Assembly (NCBI GenBank): GCA_041567315.1
Contig: JBFGCA010000077.1
Coordinates: 1-23,122 of the forward strand
Origin: JBFGCA01 sp041567315
Lineage (GTDB): Bacteria > Acidobacteriota > Thermoanaerobaculia > Multivoradales > JAHEKO01
Length of the DNA: 23,122 nt
Direction: 5' to 3'
Shown: piece after piece, positions 14,772 to 22,130 of the stretch
Layout of the letters: every line of letters starts with the position of its first letter
Position numbering within the stretch: position 1 is the first letter of the stretch
Notes under the pieces: model-generated
Databases searched by the model: none
Seen by the model: the letters and a program-made list of their open reading frames with translations, nothing else
Told to the model about the DNA's origin: nothing
Program-made: the position numbers and the translations under genes

Positions 14772-17158
14772 TACTCGCTCTCGCCCCCGGCGGCCAGGCG
14801 ACCCGTCGTGGTCATCCACCACCGGACCAACAGCGCCAGGCCGAGCAGCAGGGCCACGGCGGCGGCGAGAGGGCTCAGGCCCCACAGGAGGAAAGACAGC
14901 CCGACGGGCAGGGCGGCGCCGCTCCAGCCTGGTGCTTTGGCTCGGAGACGATCGATGAGGGCCTTCAGGCGTCGGCGGAGGGAGAACATCAGCGCCAGCA
15001 GCACGACCAGAAGGCCGAGGTTCAGGGTCTTCTGGAAGGCGGCCGACACGAAGGCGAACCTGACCTCGAGCGGCTCCTCGCTGACGATGGTCTTGGCGAA
15101 GCGATAGATGTGGCCGGTGGTGGGAATGTTGATGCGGATGGGGAGCGGCCCGCTTGCGGTGACCGCGCCGGCATCCTGGAGCCCCTGGACCCTGCGGCCG
15201 AACTGCTGCTCGTTCATCACCTGCTCGGCGAGCTGCTCTTCCGGGATGGCCAGATTGGCGCTGAAGTCGCGCTTGAGCTTCCTGGCCTTCTGCCGGTAGT
15301 AGTCCATCTCCCGCTCCTCATCGCCGCCGGCAGCGGGAGCCGGCTCGAGCTGACTCACCGGTCTTCTCCCGGTTTCGAAGATGCCGAGAGTGGCCGGCGC
15401 GCTCCGCTCCTTCTCGACGGTGCCTCCGAAGTTGAAGTAGGAGTAGCCGGTCGGAAGGTAGACGCTCCACAGCGCCTGGCTCATCAGGATGTCGGGCACC
15501 AGGAACGGGCTCGTCCTCCTGCCCGACCAGCCGAACGCCTCGCCCTTTTCGAAGAAGATGATCTCCACTTCGAACGCCGCCAGGCCCGAGGCTCCCCGAG
15601 TGGAGCGGTTCAGGGGGATCAGGATCGTCTTCTCATGGATCCTCGGTTTGGCCGGCTGGCCGGCCACGAAGACGCTCCACACCTGGGCGCCCTCCGGCAG
15701 CTCCAGTTCCATGAACTGTTTGGAGTTGTTGCGCACGCTGTAGGCCACCCGGTGGACGCGCTTGCCATCCTCGGTGAAAAGGGTGACGCCGCTGGCGAAG
15801 TCCACCACGGTGCTGATGGTGGGGAGCTCTTCGTGGGCGGTGAGGTCGAGCACCAGGGAGTAGGGGTGGTGCTGGTACTTGAAACCGAAGAGCAGGGGCT
15901 TCTGGGACCGATTGACGAGCGACGGCGGCAGCTCGGACACGTCGAGTCGGTCGATCCCCGAGATCTCCGCGATGGAGGCTTCGGAGGTGCTCTTGAGCTC
16001 CACGCCGAGGAAGCCCCTCTCCCGCACGGCGTCCACCAGCGCGAATCCGGTGAACTGGATCACCTCGGCGGACTCCGCCAGCAGCCTCTCCGCCAGGATG
16101 GTGATCGCCACGCTGCCCTGCTTCGGATAGGTGAAGGGGATCTCCAGGAGCTTCGCGCCGCCGCGCTCCACCTCCTGCCAGTCGCCCACGTCGCTCCCCT
16201 GGACCTGGAGCACGTTGACGTCGTCGGTGGTGCGTAGCGTGACGGAGGAGATGGTGTTCTGGAGAATGGAGAGCTGGAACTGCGAGGACACCCTGAGGGC
16301 GTCGTCCTCGATCACCAGGTGCTGCAGGGTCTCGGCGTAGACCTTGGCAGGGCCCTTCTCGATCTCGGGCAGCTGCCGCTTCCAGCCGACCTGGACGGTC
16401 TGGGTAGGCGAAAGGTGGGCCACGACGCGGGTCGAGTCCTCGAGCTCCCGGGTCTCGATCCTGTGGGCCTGTGGAACCGAGACCTCCACCCCGGTCACGG
16501 GCAGCGTGAGGTCGAGCCGGGTGATGGGGGTGGACGGGATGGGAAAGGAGATGGACCGCTGTCCGGACTCCGGGTCCGTCTTGACGAAGAACTCGACCGA
16601 GATGGTGTGCGCCCCGGTCTGCCGGGTGGTCGCGAAGTAGCGCCCGCCTTCTACCGCGAGATGGGCATCGCGGCCGTCCAGCAGCACCTCCCGCAGGGCC
16701 ATGGTCTGGGGAAACAGCGGGATCTTGACGTAGCGCTCCCGATCCGCCTCGAAGACGTCGACGCGGAGCTCGGCCCGCAGGCTGAGCCCCTCGGCCCGCA
16801 GCGCGCCCTGGTAGTCCGCCTGGGTCATCAGGTAGTCGGCGGGGGGCTTGACGACGACCCCCGTCGGCGGCTTCATCCGCTCGAGGAGCTTCTTGAACTG
16901 CTCCCGGGTCAGCACCACCTTCTCGTTCTTCATCTCGAAGGGAGGAGGGGAGGTGACGCCCGCCTGCTCGAGGATCTTCTGAAACTCCTCCCAGGAAAGG
17001 ACGATCTCGTCCTTGTCCAGCTCCAGGAGCTGCCTGAACTCGTCCCAGGGCACGGTCACCGTGCTCTGAGCCTCCGGGATCTCGGCGCCCAGGGGGAGAG
17101 CCATCGCAGAGAGGAGCAGAACGAGGACATACACCACGGGGAACGGTTTCCGCTGCAT
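14771..17158 (-). CDS. Large exported/membrane protein of unknown function with N-terminal motif repeats
   Basis: 795 residues; I do not recognise the family. Residues 8-25 form a signal peptide or anchor. Next come four copies of a 13-residue motif, a beta strand then an acidic/aromatic helix: VTVPWDEFRQLLE (34-46), IVLSWEEFQKILE (52-64), VVLTREQFKKLLE (81-93) and a degenerate YLMTQADYQGALR (109-121). Residues about 120-600 are beta-rich, suggesting several Ig-like or sandwich domains. A charged helical stretch (DEEREMDYYRQKARKLKRDF) follows, then hydrophobic helices at about 711-726 and 750-780, with Arg-rich turns between them, and a short polar end. The likely topology is a large periplasmic part held by C-terminal membrane helices. 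ATG 17158 is chosen because GGAGGT stands 6 nt before it and a signal peptide follows; an upstream ATG would bury that signal. Confidence 0.85.
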   Translation of the reverse strand: MQRKPFPVVYVLVLLLSAMALPLGAEIPEAQSTVTVPWDEFRQLLELDKDEIVLSWEEFQKILEQAGVTSPPPFEMKNEKVVLTREQFKKLLERMKPPTGVVVKPPADYLMTQADYQGALRAEGLSLRAELRVDVFEADRERYVKIPLFPQTMALREVLLDGRDAHLAVEGGRYFATTRQTGAHTISVEFFVKTDPESGQRSISFPIPSTPITRLDLTLPVTGVEVSVPQAHRIETRELEDSTRVVAHLSPTQTVQVGWKRQLPEIEKGPAKVYAETLQHLVIEDDALRVSSQFQLSILQNTISSVTLRTTDDVNVLQVQGSDVGDWQEVERGGAKLLEIPFTYPKQGSVAITILAERLLAESAEVIQFTGFALVDAVRERGFLGVELKSTSEASIAEISGIDRLDVSELPPSLVNRSQKPLLFGFKYQHHPYSLVLDLTAHEELPTISTVVDFASGVTLFTEDGKRVHRVAYSVRNNSKQFMELELPEGAQVWSVFVAGQPAKPRIHEKTILIPLNRSTRGASGLAAFEVEIIFFEKGEAFGWSGRRTSPFLVPDILMSQALWSVYLPTGYSYFNFGGTVEKERSAPATLGIFETGRRPVSQLEPAPAAGGDEEREMDYYRQKARKLKRDFSANLAIPEEQLAEQVMNEQQFGRRVQGLQDAGAVTASGPLPIRINIPTTGHIYRFAKTIVSEEPLEVRFAFVSAAFQKTLNLGLLVVLLALMFSLRRRLKALIDRLRAKAPGWSGAALPVGLSFLLWGLSPLAAAVALLLGLALLVRWWMTTTGRLAAGGESE

Positions 17159-17257
17159 AGCGACCTCCGGATTCGTCCATCGGACCGACGCGCCCGCCAT
17201 CACATCCCTTTAGACACACCCGCCCGGCGAAGCGTTCCGCGCGGCCAACAGCTGGCC

Positions 17258-17584
17258 TTCTCGCGTAAGACCGTCGAGGACCTGGCCGGCACCCGGCCTG
17301 GCGAACCCCTCAAATGCATCCGGCGAACCTGGGTTGCGCTGTGCCAGATGGCGAACATCGAGAACGCGACGCCCTACACCCTGCGCCACTCCTTCGTCAG
17401 CGAGGGCGTCCCCGCCGGCGTGCCCCTCGAGGTCGTCGCCGATCTCGCCGGCCACAGGGACGTCGAGACGACCGACCGGGTCTACCGAGCCCGCCGGGAC
17501 GACGTCCAGAGCGCCGCCTCCGAAGCCCTCGGCCGACACCTCCGCGAACTCACGGCGGGTCCCGCTACGGAGCGCCAGTCATGA
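17258..17584 (+). pseudogene. Tyrosine recombinase/integrase, C-terminal fragment
   Basis: The last 108 residues of a tyrosine recombinase remain, without the N-terminal DNA-binding domain or the first catalytic Arg box. Visible landmarks are GEPLKCIRRTWVALCQMANI, then TPYTLRHSFVSEG (box II; the usual His of HxxR is Tyr, the Arg is kept), LAGHRDVETTDRVYR with the third-box GH and the probable nucleophile Tyr, and a normal-looking C-terminus. The frame stays open upstream but that sequence is antisense to the large protein gene and has no recombinase similarity, so the gene is 5'-truncated. It marks the left edge of an accessory region. Confidence 0.75.
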
Positions 17585-17678
17585 GGCGCGTCAGCAGGAC
17601 CGGTTGTGTTCCTGCCCACATCGGCGACCGTCGCCCGTCTCGTGGATTCTCGGAGCAGCAGCAGCAGCAGGCCAGCAA

Positions 17679-17723
17679 GAGCTTTGTCCCCCCGAACGAG
17701 TTTCGTTCGGGGAGCCAAAGCTC
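17679..17723. repeat. Long imperfect palindrome 1
   Basis: GAGCTTTG pairs with CAAAGCTC (outer 8 bp) and CCCCGAACGA pairs with TCGTTCGGGG (inner 10 bp) around a GTT loop. Only a 3x3 internal loop (TCC/AGC, itself with one C-G pair) interrupts what is nearly a 21-bp stem. Such a structure is far beyond chance and could be an attC-like, REP-like or RNA element. Confidence 0.85.
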
Positions 17724-17726
17724 GGC

Positions 17727-17787
17727 AGACCGCTCCTCACTGGCGATGCCGGCTGCGGTCTCGCACCCTTACGGGTGCTCGGAGCGG
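17727..17787. repeat. Inverted-repeat element 2 with two competing stems
   Basis: CCGCTCC (17730-17736) can pair with GGAGCGG (17781-17787), enclosing the perfect small hairpin GCACCC-TTAC-GGGTGC (17763-17778). Alternatively AGACCGC (17727-17733) can pair with GCGGTCT (17755-17761). The two long pairings exclude each other because they share CCGC. Confidence 0.65.
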
Positions 17788-17799
17788 AGGGCACTTCTA

Positions 17800-17834
17800 C
17801 CCTGCGCGGTTTCGCGCGTGAAACCGCGCTAGGG
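17800..17834. repeat. Long palindrome 3
   Basis: GCGCGGTTTC (17804-17813) pairs perfectly with GAAACCGCGC (17820-17829) around a 6-nt loop. The stem is lengthened by CCCT/AGGG with one bulged T, giving 14 bp. No T-run follows on the plus strand. Confidence 0.8.
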
Positions 17835-18011
17835 AAAGCTGCCGCCTGACCAGGTCGAGCATCGAATCCCCGGCTACAGATTCGTCATCAGCCGCCCGCG
17901 GCCACCCGTCCGGGCGGTGTGCTCCGCTCGGCCGCCCTCGTATCCTCAAAGCCAAGAAGGGTGAGATTCTGCTGAGACGGCGCGGCATCTGTGTGGGAAG
18001 GAAGTGACCGG

Positions 18012-19304
18012 ATGGCAAGCGTGCGGCGAGCTCTGGTCGTTCTCGTCACCTCGATCCTGATCGTCCTGGCGGCTCTGCTAGGCGCCTCGGGCGCCCTCGT
18101 CACCTTCGTGCTGGCCGCTCCCAGCCTGCACCACACCGTCGGCCGGACCCTGATCTCTCTGTTGGTCTGTTTCGCTCTCGCCTGGGGCCTCGGCTGGTTG
18201 GCCGCGCGCGTGGTGGGCGCGAGGCTCCGCCAACGCTTCGCGCTCGGCCTCGCCGCGAGTGTCTGCCTCGCCGTCGCCGTACTGGCCGCATCCACCATCT
18301 TCCGTCCCTTTCCCGGGCGGGCCAGGAGCGAATCCCCCGATGCAGCGGTCCGGTTCTGGGATCTCTCTACCGGCTCGCGTATCGCCTATCGCGTCTTCGC
18401 AGGAACCGCGCCTGCGCTCGAGCCTCCGATCGTCTTCCTTCACGGCGGTCCAGGCGGCGGCGTCGTGAGTTCCCGGGCTTTCACCGAGGTACTGGGCTCC
18501 CTCGCCACCGACGGTTTCGACGTCTACGTCTACGACCAGGTCGGCGGCGGACTCTCGGCCCGGCTTGAAGACGTCCGGGAGTACACGGCCGCGAGGCACG
18601 TGGCCGACCTCGAAGCGATTCGCGAGGTCATCGGTGCGCAGACGCTCTGGGTGATTGCAGAATCCTGGGGCGCCGAGCTCGCCCTGCGCTACGCCGCCGA
18701 GCACGCGGATCGACTCGAAGGGCTGGTTCTTGTCTCGCCCGGAGAGCTCTACCCCGACCAGTGGGGGGAGACCGACCCTTGCGATCCAAAGGCACGCGTC
18801 TCCGAGGAGGCCCGGCAGCGAATCGGCGGGCTCCTGGGTCCCCGCCTTCTCATGGCGGACGTGCTTCTCGACCTCTCCCCAGAGGCCGGACATGACTTCT
18901 TCCCCGACCCGGAGGCCGACGCCTTCATGTCGAGCCTCCTCGCCCTTCTAATCGAAGCCGCCCTCTGCGATCCGCAGCGCCTTCCCCCCAACCCCGAGAT
19001 CCAGATGGCTTTCTGGGCTTACACGATGACCGACCTGGACACCCAGAGCGGAGTCCACGGTCTGGAGAGCAGGCTGGCCGGGATCGACCTGCCCGTGCTG
19101 ATCCTCCGTGGGGAGTGCGACTACTGTCTGCCGGAGGTGGCGGAAGAGTACCTTGAGCTCTTACCGGGGGCCTCCCTGCTGCCGGTGGAGGATTCCGGGC
19201 ACTTTCTCTTCGTGGAGCAGCCGGATCGCTTCCGCGAGATCGTCCGTCCGTTTCTACTCCAAGGGTCGCTGCCTAACCCGTCTTCGTGGGCGCCCCCTCG
19301 CTAG
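18012..19304 (+). CDS. Membrane-anchored alpha/beta hydrolase (proline iminopeptidase-like)
   Basis: 430 residues. The first about 100 form three hydrophobic helices (residues 7-35, 45-68, 76-95), placing the catalytic domain at the membrane. The hydrolase domain from residue 110 has the oxyanion motif HGGPGGG (144-150), typical of prolyl iminopeptidase-like enzymes, the nucleophile elbow AESWGAE (Ser218), and plausible triad partners Asp370 (RGECDYC) and His397 (EDSGHFLF). The usual DQRGxGxS after strand 4 reads DQVGGGLS, losing the Arg. Substrate is unknown. ATG 18012 is supported by AAGGAAG 6-7 nt upstream; a GTG at 17991 would add seven residues. It stands alone on the plus strand. Confidence 0.85.
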   Translation: MASVRRALVVLVTSILIVLAALLGASGALVTFVLAAPSLHHTVGRTLISLLVCFALAWGLGWLAARVVGARLRQRFALGLAASVCLAVAVLAASTIFRPFPGRARSESPDAAVRFWDLSTGSRIAYRVFAGTAPALEPPIVFLHGGPGGGVVSSRAFTEVLGSLATDGFDVYVYDQVGGGLSARLEDVREYTAARHVADLEAIREVIGAQTLWVIAESWGAELALRYAAEHADRLEGLVLVSPGELYPDQWGETDPCDPKARVSEEARQRIGGLLGPRLLMADVLLDLSPEAGHDFFPDPEADAFMSSLLALLIEAALCDPQRLPPNPEIQMAFWAYTMTDLDTQSGVHGLESRLAGIDLPVLILRGECDYCLPEVAEEYLELLPGASLLPVEDSGHFLFVEQPDRFREIVRPFLLQGSLPNPSSWAPPR

Positions 19305-19564
19305 CTGCCTCGATCCCCTGCCAGTCAGTCAGGCTTCATGCCAGACTTCGGGCAGAGACTCTCTGGTGCTTTGTCAGCCGCCCACTCTGCTGAGCACTGA
19401 TCGCCTGGCAGTCGCCTGATGCCTGTCTACCGTCTCGCAGTCGAGTGACCCAAACGGCGGGGTAACAATCGCACGATTCAAGGCGCCGACGAGGGCGCCA
19501 GGATCCAACGGGATGCACGGCTCGGGAATGCAGCCCGGATAGACGAGATCGAGAGGCGGACTGA
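19305..19564. other. Gene-free stretch after the hydrolase
   Basis: 260 bp of mixed composition with stops in all frames apart from short chance ORFs. It contains two GGCGCC hexamers (19482-19487 and 19494-19499) able to pair with each other. Nothing else is supported. Confidence 0.5.
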
Positions 19565-19732
19565 TCAGTCGGGCTCTTCAGCGCTCTTCCGCGTTTGAAG
19601 CCAGCGCACGGCCGCGGACAGGGTGATGAGTAAAGCTCCGGTGGCGCTGTAGAACCCCGCGTCCCACCACCACTCGGCGCAATAGGCGCGTATCCCCGCG
19701 AGCACGTAGACGCAACCCGTGATCATCGTCAT
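19565..19732 (-). CDS. Small membrane protein or fragment (55 aa)
   Basis: From ATG 19732 the minus strand encodes 55 residues: a helix MTMITGCVYVLAGIRAY, a short CAEWWWDAGF loop, a second helix SATGALLITLSAAVRWLQ, and the polar end TRKSAEEPD. The frame remains open for 23 more codons upstream with hydrophobic character (DPALLALSAILVWRG) to a stop near 19803, but without an ATG or GTG there. It may therefore be the tail of a truncated membrane protein, or use a rare start. It follows the 205-residue membrane protein on the same strand. No family recognised. Confidence 0.35.
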   Translation of the reverse strand: MTMITGCVYVLAGIRAYCAEWWWDAGFYSATGALLITLSAAVRWLQTRKSAEEPD

Positions 19733-19813
19733 GTAGTCGCCGGCCGTACTACCGCGCCAGACCAGAATCGCGGACAGGGCCAGGAGGGCCGGGTCAGTCC
19801 GGCTTTACCGAGC

Positions 19814-20431
19814 CTATTCAGTGGAACCTCGAATAAAAGCCTTAGCTACTCTCCGGGAGTACATCGCGCCACCTATGTATAGCGCGATGATGGGAGAGGC
19901 CCACCAATTGACAGCGTGTACAAGATAGAAAGATGCAGCAGAGACCATGATCAGATAGACGATCAAACCCACTACGGCCGTGGCCAGGGCCATCTTCCCC
20001 TCTGCCGTGCCGCCGAACCAAAGCAGTCGGTGCTCGGAGTAGTAGGATGGGTATTCCGATCCCGTGGACGCTCTCAGCTTCTTCTCAAGTTGGCTCAGGT
20101 AGCTCCTATGTGCGCTAAAGGCAGCCCAAAACCACGATGTGACGAGATACCAAAAGAGAAACACCACAGGACTGAGGCCAAGAAGAACTCCTTGCCCCGT
20201 TAGCTCCCCCTCCTGCAGACACACATCCTTCAGACCCACCACGACGCCCACGAGTATGGCACTTCCCGCTATTGTCCAAGACTGCATGTAGCTCTTCATT
20301 CGGTCAGACAGGCGCCCGCTCACATGTTGGTAATAGTCCGCGAGTCGTTCGTGTTCCTTCTCACACTCCTGTTCTTGCTCGGATGCCTGCTCCCTCACGG
20401 GTTCATGCCTCTTGTCGCCGGGCTTCCCCAT
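19814..20431 (-). CDS. Four-helix membrane protein with N-terminal coiled coil, unknown function
   Basis: 205 residues. Residues 1-45 are polar and Glu/Gln-rich (REQASEQEQECEKEHERLAD), a likely cytoplasmic coiled coil. Hydrophobic helices follow at about 50-67 and 82-104, then a loop with AHRSYLSQLEKKLRASTG, then two more helices at about 147-170 and 173-190. The layout and the YLxxLExxL loop recall widespread uncharacterised four-helix membrane proteins, but I cannot name a family. ATG 20431 has GGAGGA 7-8 nt upstream. Base composition is clearly lower in GC and codon choice more relaxed than in the flanking genes, a sign of acquired DNA. A broken VapC gene begins 31 bp beyond its start codon, on the opposite strand. 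Confidence 0.7.
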   Translation of the reverse strand: MGKPGDKRHEPVREQASEQEQECEKEHERLADYYQHVSGRLSDRMKSYMQSWTIAGSAILVGVVVGLKDVCLQEGELTGQGVLLGLSPVVFLFWYLVTSWFWAAFSAHRSYLSQLEKKLRASTGSEYPSYYSEHRLLWFGGTAEGKMALATAVVGLIVYLIMVSAASFYLVHAVNWWASPIIALYIGGAMYSRRVAKAFIRGSTE

Positions 20432-20461
20432 CGGACATTCCTCCGAGCCCCATTCCTTGAG

Positions 20462-20788
20462 GTGCCCGCCCTCGACAGGTCGGCAGCTCTTCAGTCCTTC
20501 TCCCTGCTGCCGGCGCTGGTGCTCTACGAATGGCTGCGCGGGCCGCGCCGGCGAGCCCAGCTCGAGGCCCAGGAGGCGCTCTTTCCGCGCGAGCAGGCGG
20601 TCCCTTCCGGACTCGAGGAGGCGGCGCCCGCGGCGCGCCTGTACTCGGAGGTGCGACGTGCCCGAGGGCGGGAGATCGACCTGGCCATCGCCGCCGTGGC
20701 GCTCTCGCAGCGAGCCCGACTCTGGACCCTCAACCCGGCCGACCTCCGGGACCTGCCCGAGGTCGAGCTCTCCGAGCCGGCCGGCTAG
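20462..20788 (+). pseudogene. VapC/PIN-domain toxin, 5'-truncated
   Basis: About 108 codons encode the last two thirds of a PIN-domain ribonuclease. The remaining core reads LPALVLYEWLRGPR (second acidic residue Glu), then REIDLAIAAVALSQRARLWT (conserved Asp) and LNPADLRDLPEVEL (final Asp region). The first strand with the invariant LDT/S-Asp is missing: upstream of about 20470 the frame runs antisense to the membrane-protein leader. Without that Asp the nuclease should be inactive. No intact antitoxin precedes it. A hairpin follows its stop directly. Confidence 0.7.
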
Positions 20789-20808
20789 CGGCGGCTGCGC
20801 CCGCCGCT
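20787..20808. terminator. Hairpin between convergent VapC fragment and membrane protein gene
   Basis: AGCGGCGG pairs perfectly with CCGCCGCT around CTGCGC in the 31-nt gap between the converging stops at 20788 and 20820. Two extra T residues follow on the plus strand. Confidence 0.6.
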
Positions 20809-20819
20809 TTGGCTGCCGC

Positions 20820-21383
20820 TCAATCGGTGGGATCGGGCTCTTCGGTCGGGGCGGCCGGGTCCTCGGGCGGCTTCTGAAAGCCCGCCCAGCGCTCGACCAG
20901 CCAGCGGGACCGGACGAAGACGAAGGCTCCCAGGCCGAGGGACAGAGCGGAGTAGAGCGCCTCGAAAAAGGTCGGGCTGGCGAGGAACGCCTCCCGTTCG
21001 GCGTGGGCTCCGGCCCGGAGCACCCAGAGGAGCTGGGCGAGCTTCGTCGCCAGCTCCGGGATCGCTCCCAGGACGAAGACGGCGCCGAGCAGCGAGAAGG
21101 CCACCGCCTGCACCGAGCCGGCGGGCGAGGTCAGCTCGAGATCGCCGGCGCTGCCGAACAGGAACCGCGACACCTTCCACGCGTTGACGAACACGTACGC
21201 CGCCAGGGCGACGACCACCAGGTTCGCCAGCGCGAGAGCGATGCCGATCCACCGGTTTTCTCCTGCCGCGCCGGCGCCCCAGGTCAGAAAAGTGAGCGAG
21301 CTGGGAATCCCCACCAGCCCGGCCAGCCCGTACCAGAGGCTCAAGAAGCGGAGCGCGACGAAACCGGCGTCCGTTGCCTTCAT
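20820..21383 (-). CDS. Four-helix membrane protein, unknown function
   Basis: 187 residues with hydrophobic helices at about 8-35, 45-67, 90-108 and 137-157, a charged loop LRAGAHAEREAFLAS between the last two, and an acidic Pro-rich tail (PPEDPAAPTEEPDPTD). I recognise no family. It lies 51 nt downstream of the MocA-like gene on the same strand, and the composition is GC-rich like that operon, so it is probably its last member. It might serve assembly or anchoring of the molybdoenzyme, but that is a guess from position. Confidence 0.7.
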   Translation of the reverse strand: MKATDAGFVALRFLSLWYGLAGLVGIPSSLTFLTWGAGAAGENRWIGIALALANLVVVALAAYVFVNAWKVSRFLFGSAGDLELTSPAGSVQAVAFSLLGAVFVLGAIPELATKLAQLLWVLRAGAHAEREAFLASPTFFEALYSALSLGLGAFVFVRSRWLVERWAGFQKPPEDPAAPTEEPDPTD

Positions 21384-21434
21384 GTGGATGCCCGTTCTAC
21401 CCGATACGGATCAGTGGTGCGAACTCGAGGATCG

Positions 21435-22109
21435 TCATCTCGCGGAGGCAACGCGCCGCCAGTGCTCCAGGGCGCGCTGGTAGTCCTCGGGGTTGTCGAC
21501 GTCGGGTGGCAGGTCGGCGTCGAGGGGGATGTGGAGGACCTGGTTCGGGTGGCGCTCGAGCAGCGCCCAGATCGCCTTGTCGCCCTGGAGGTCTTCGAGC
21601 TCGGGGAAGGCGGGGCGGGCGAAGAGGAAGGGGTGGCCGGGGGTGCCGCGCCAGGAGGTGACGGCGGCCCAGGGGCGGTCGCGGCGCCAGGCGGCGACGA
21701 CGTGGTCGATCTCGGCCGGGCGGATGCCGGGCTGGTCGCCGGGGAGGAGCGCGAGGGCCTCGCAGTCGGTGCTCAGGGCGGCGAGGCCGGCGGCCAGCGA
21801 CGCCGAGCAGCCGCGGGCGTAGGCGGGGTTCTCGACGACGCTGGCGCGGCCGAAGTCGACGCCGCGGCGGACTTCGCCGGCGGCGCGGCCGAGCACCACG
21901 ACGACTTCGTCGAGGGCGGAGGCGTTGGCGTTGGCGACGGCCTGGCCCAGGAGTGTGGTGCCGGCGAACGGCAGGAGCTGCTTGGGGGTGCCGAAGCGGC
22001 GCGAGCCGCCGGCCCCGAGCACGATGCCGGCGACTCGCAGTGAGTCGCCAGCCCCACGGCTACCGGCCTCTCGCGCCGTTGAGCCTCCCGGCCCCTCCCC
22101 CGAGCTCAT
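21435..22109 (-). CDS. Nucleotidyltransferase, MocA/MobA-like (molybdenum cofactor modification)
   Basis: A 224-residue nucleotidyltransferase of the NTP_transf_3 type. VAGIVLGAGGSRRFGTPKQLLP (residues 26-47) is the nucleotide-binding signature with the key Arg and Lys, ALLPGDQPGI carries the metal-binding Asp, and GHPFLF and DVDNPEDYQ are typical of the MocA/PucB group. Such enzymes attach CMP to molybdopterin to make the dinucleotide cofactor used by CO dehydrogenase and xanthine dehydrogenase relatives. Its position 21 nt after the molybdenum-subunit gene supports this. The first about 22 residues are Gly/Ser-rich and outside the fold, so a later start is possible. Confidence 0.87.
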   Translation of the reverse strand: MSSGEGPGGSTAREAGSRGAGDSLRVAGIVLGAGGSRRFGTPKQLLPFAGTTLLGQAVANANASALDEVVVVLGRAAGEVRRGVDFGRASVVENPAYARGCSASLAAGLAALSTDCEALALLPGDQPGIRPAEIDHVVAAWRRDRPWAAVTSWRGTPGHPFLFARPAFPELEDLQGDKAIWALLERHPNQVLHIPLDADLPPDVDNPEDYQRALEHWRRVASAR

Positions 22110-22130
22110 CCCGGCGATCCGGCAGCCCCG

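Larger units (their letters stand above)
17585..18011. other. Gene-free 427-bp stretch dominated by inverted repeats
   Basis: Between the recombinase fragment and the hydrolase gene I see no coding frame with real character. The stretch holds five tandem AGC triplets near 17655-17670, then three large inverted repeats at 17679-17834 listed separately, then about 140 nt of leader before the hydrolase, ending in the ribosome binding site AAGGAAG. Confidence 0.6.

Noticed and set aside
14711..16237. 508-codon plus-strand frame opposite the large protein gene
   Set aside because: Low-complexity composition and antisense to a gene with signal peptide, motifs, ribosome binding site and membrane helices.
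17655..17671. Five tandem AGC triplets
   Set aside because: Short triplet runs are common in GC-rich DNA and this one is not inside a supported gene.
17859..17877. Resemblance to the 3' end of a tRNA (GAATCCCCGGCT), a possible attachment-site remnant near the recombinase stub
   Set aside because: The T-arm does not pair properly, no acceptor or anticodon stem precedes it, and no second copy was found as a direct repeat.
19336..19518. 60-codon minus-strand frame after the hydrolase
   Set aside because: No ribosome binding site, no domain or membrane pattern, Arg-rich random-like composition.
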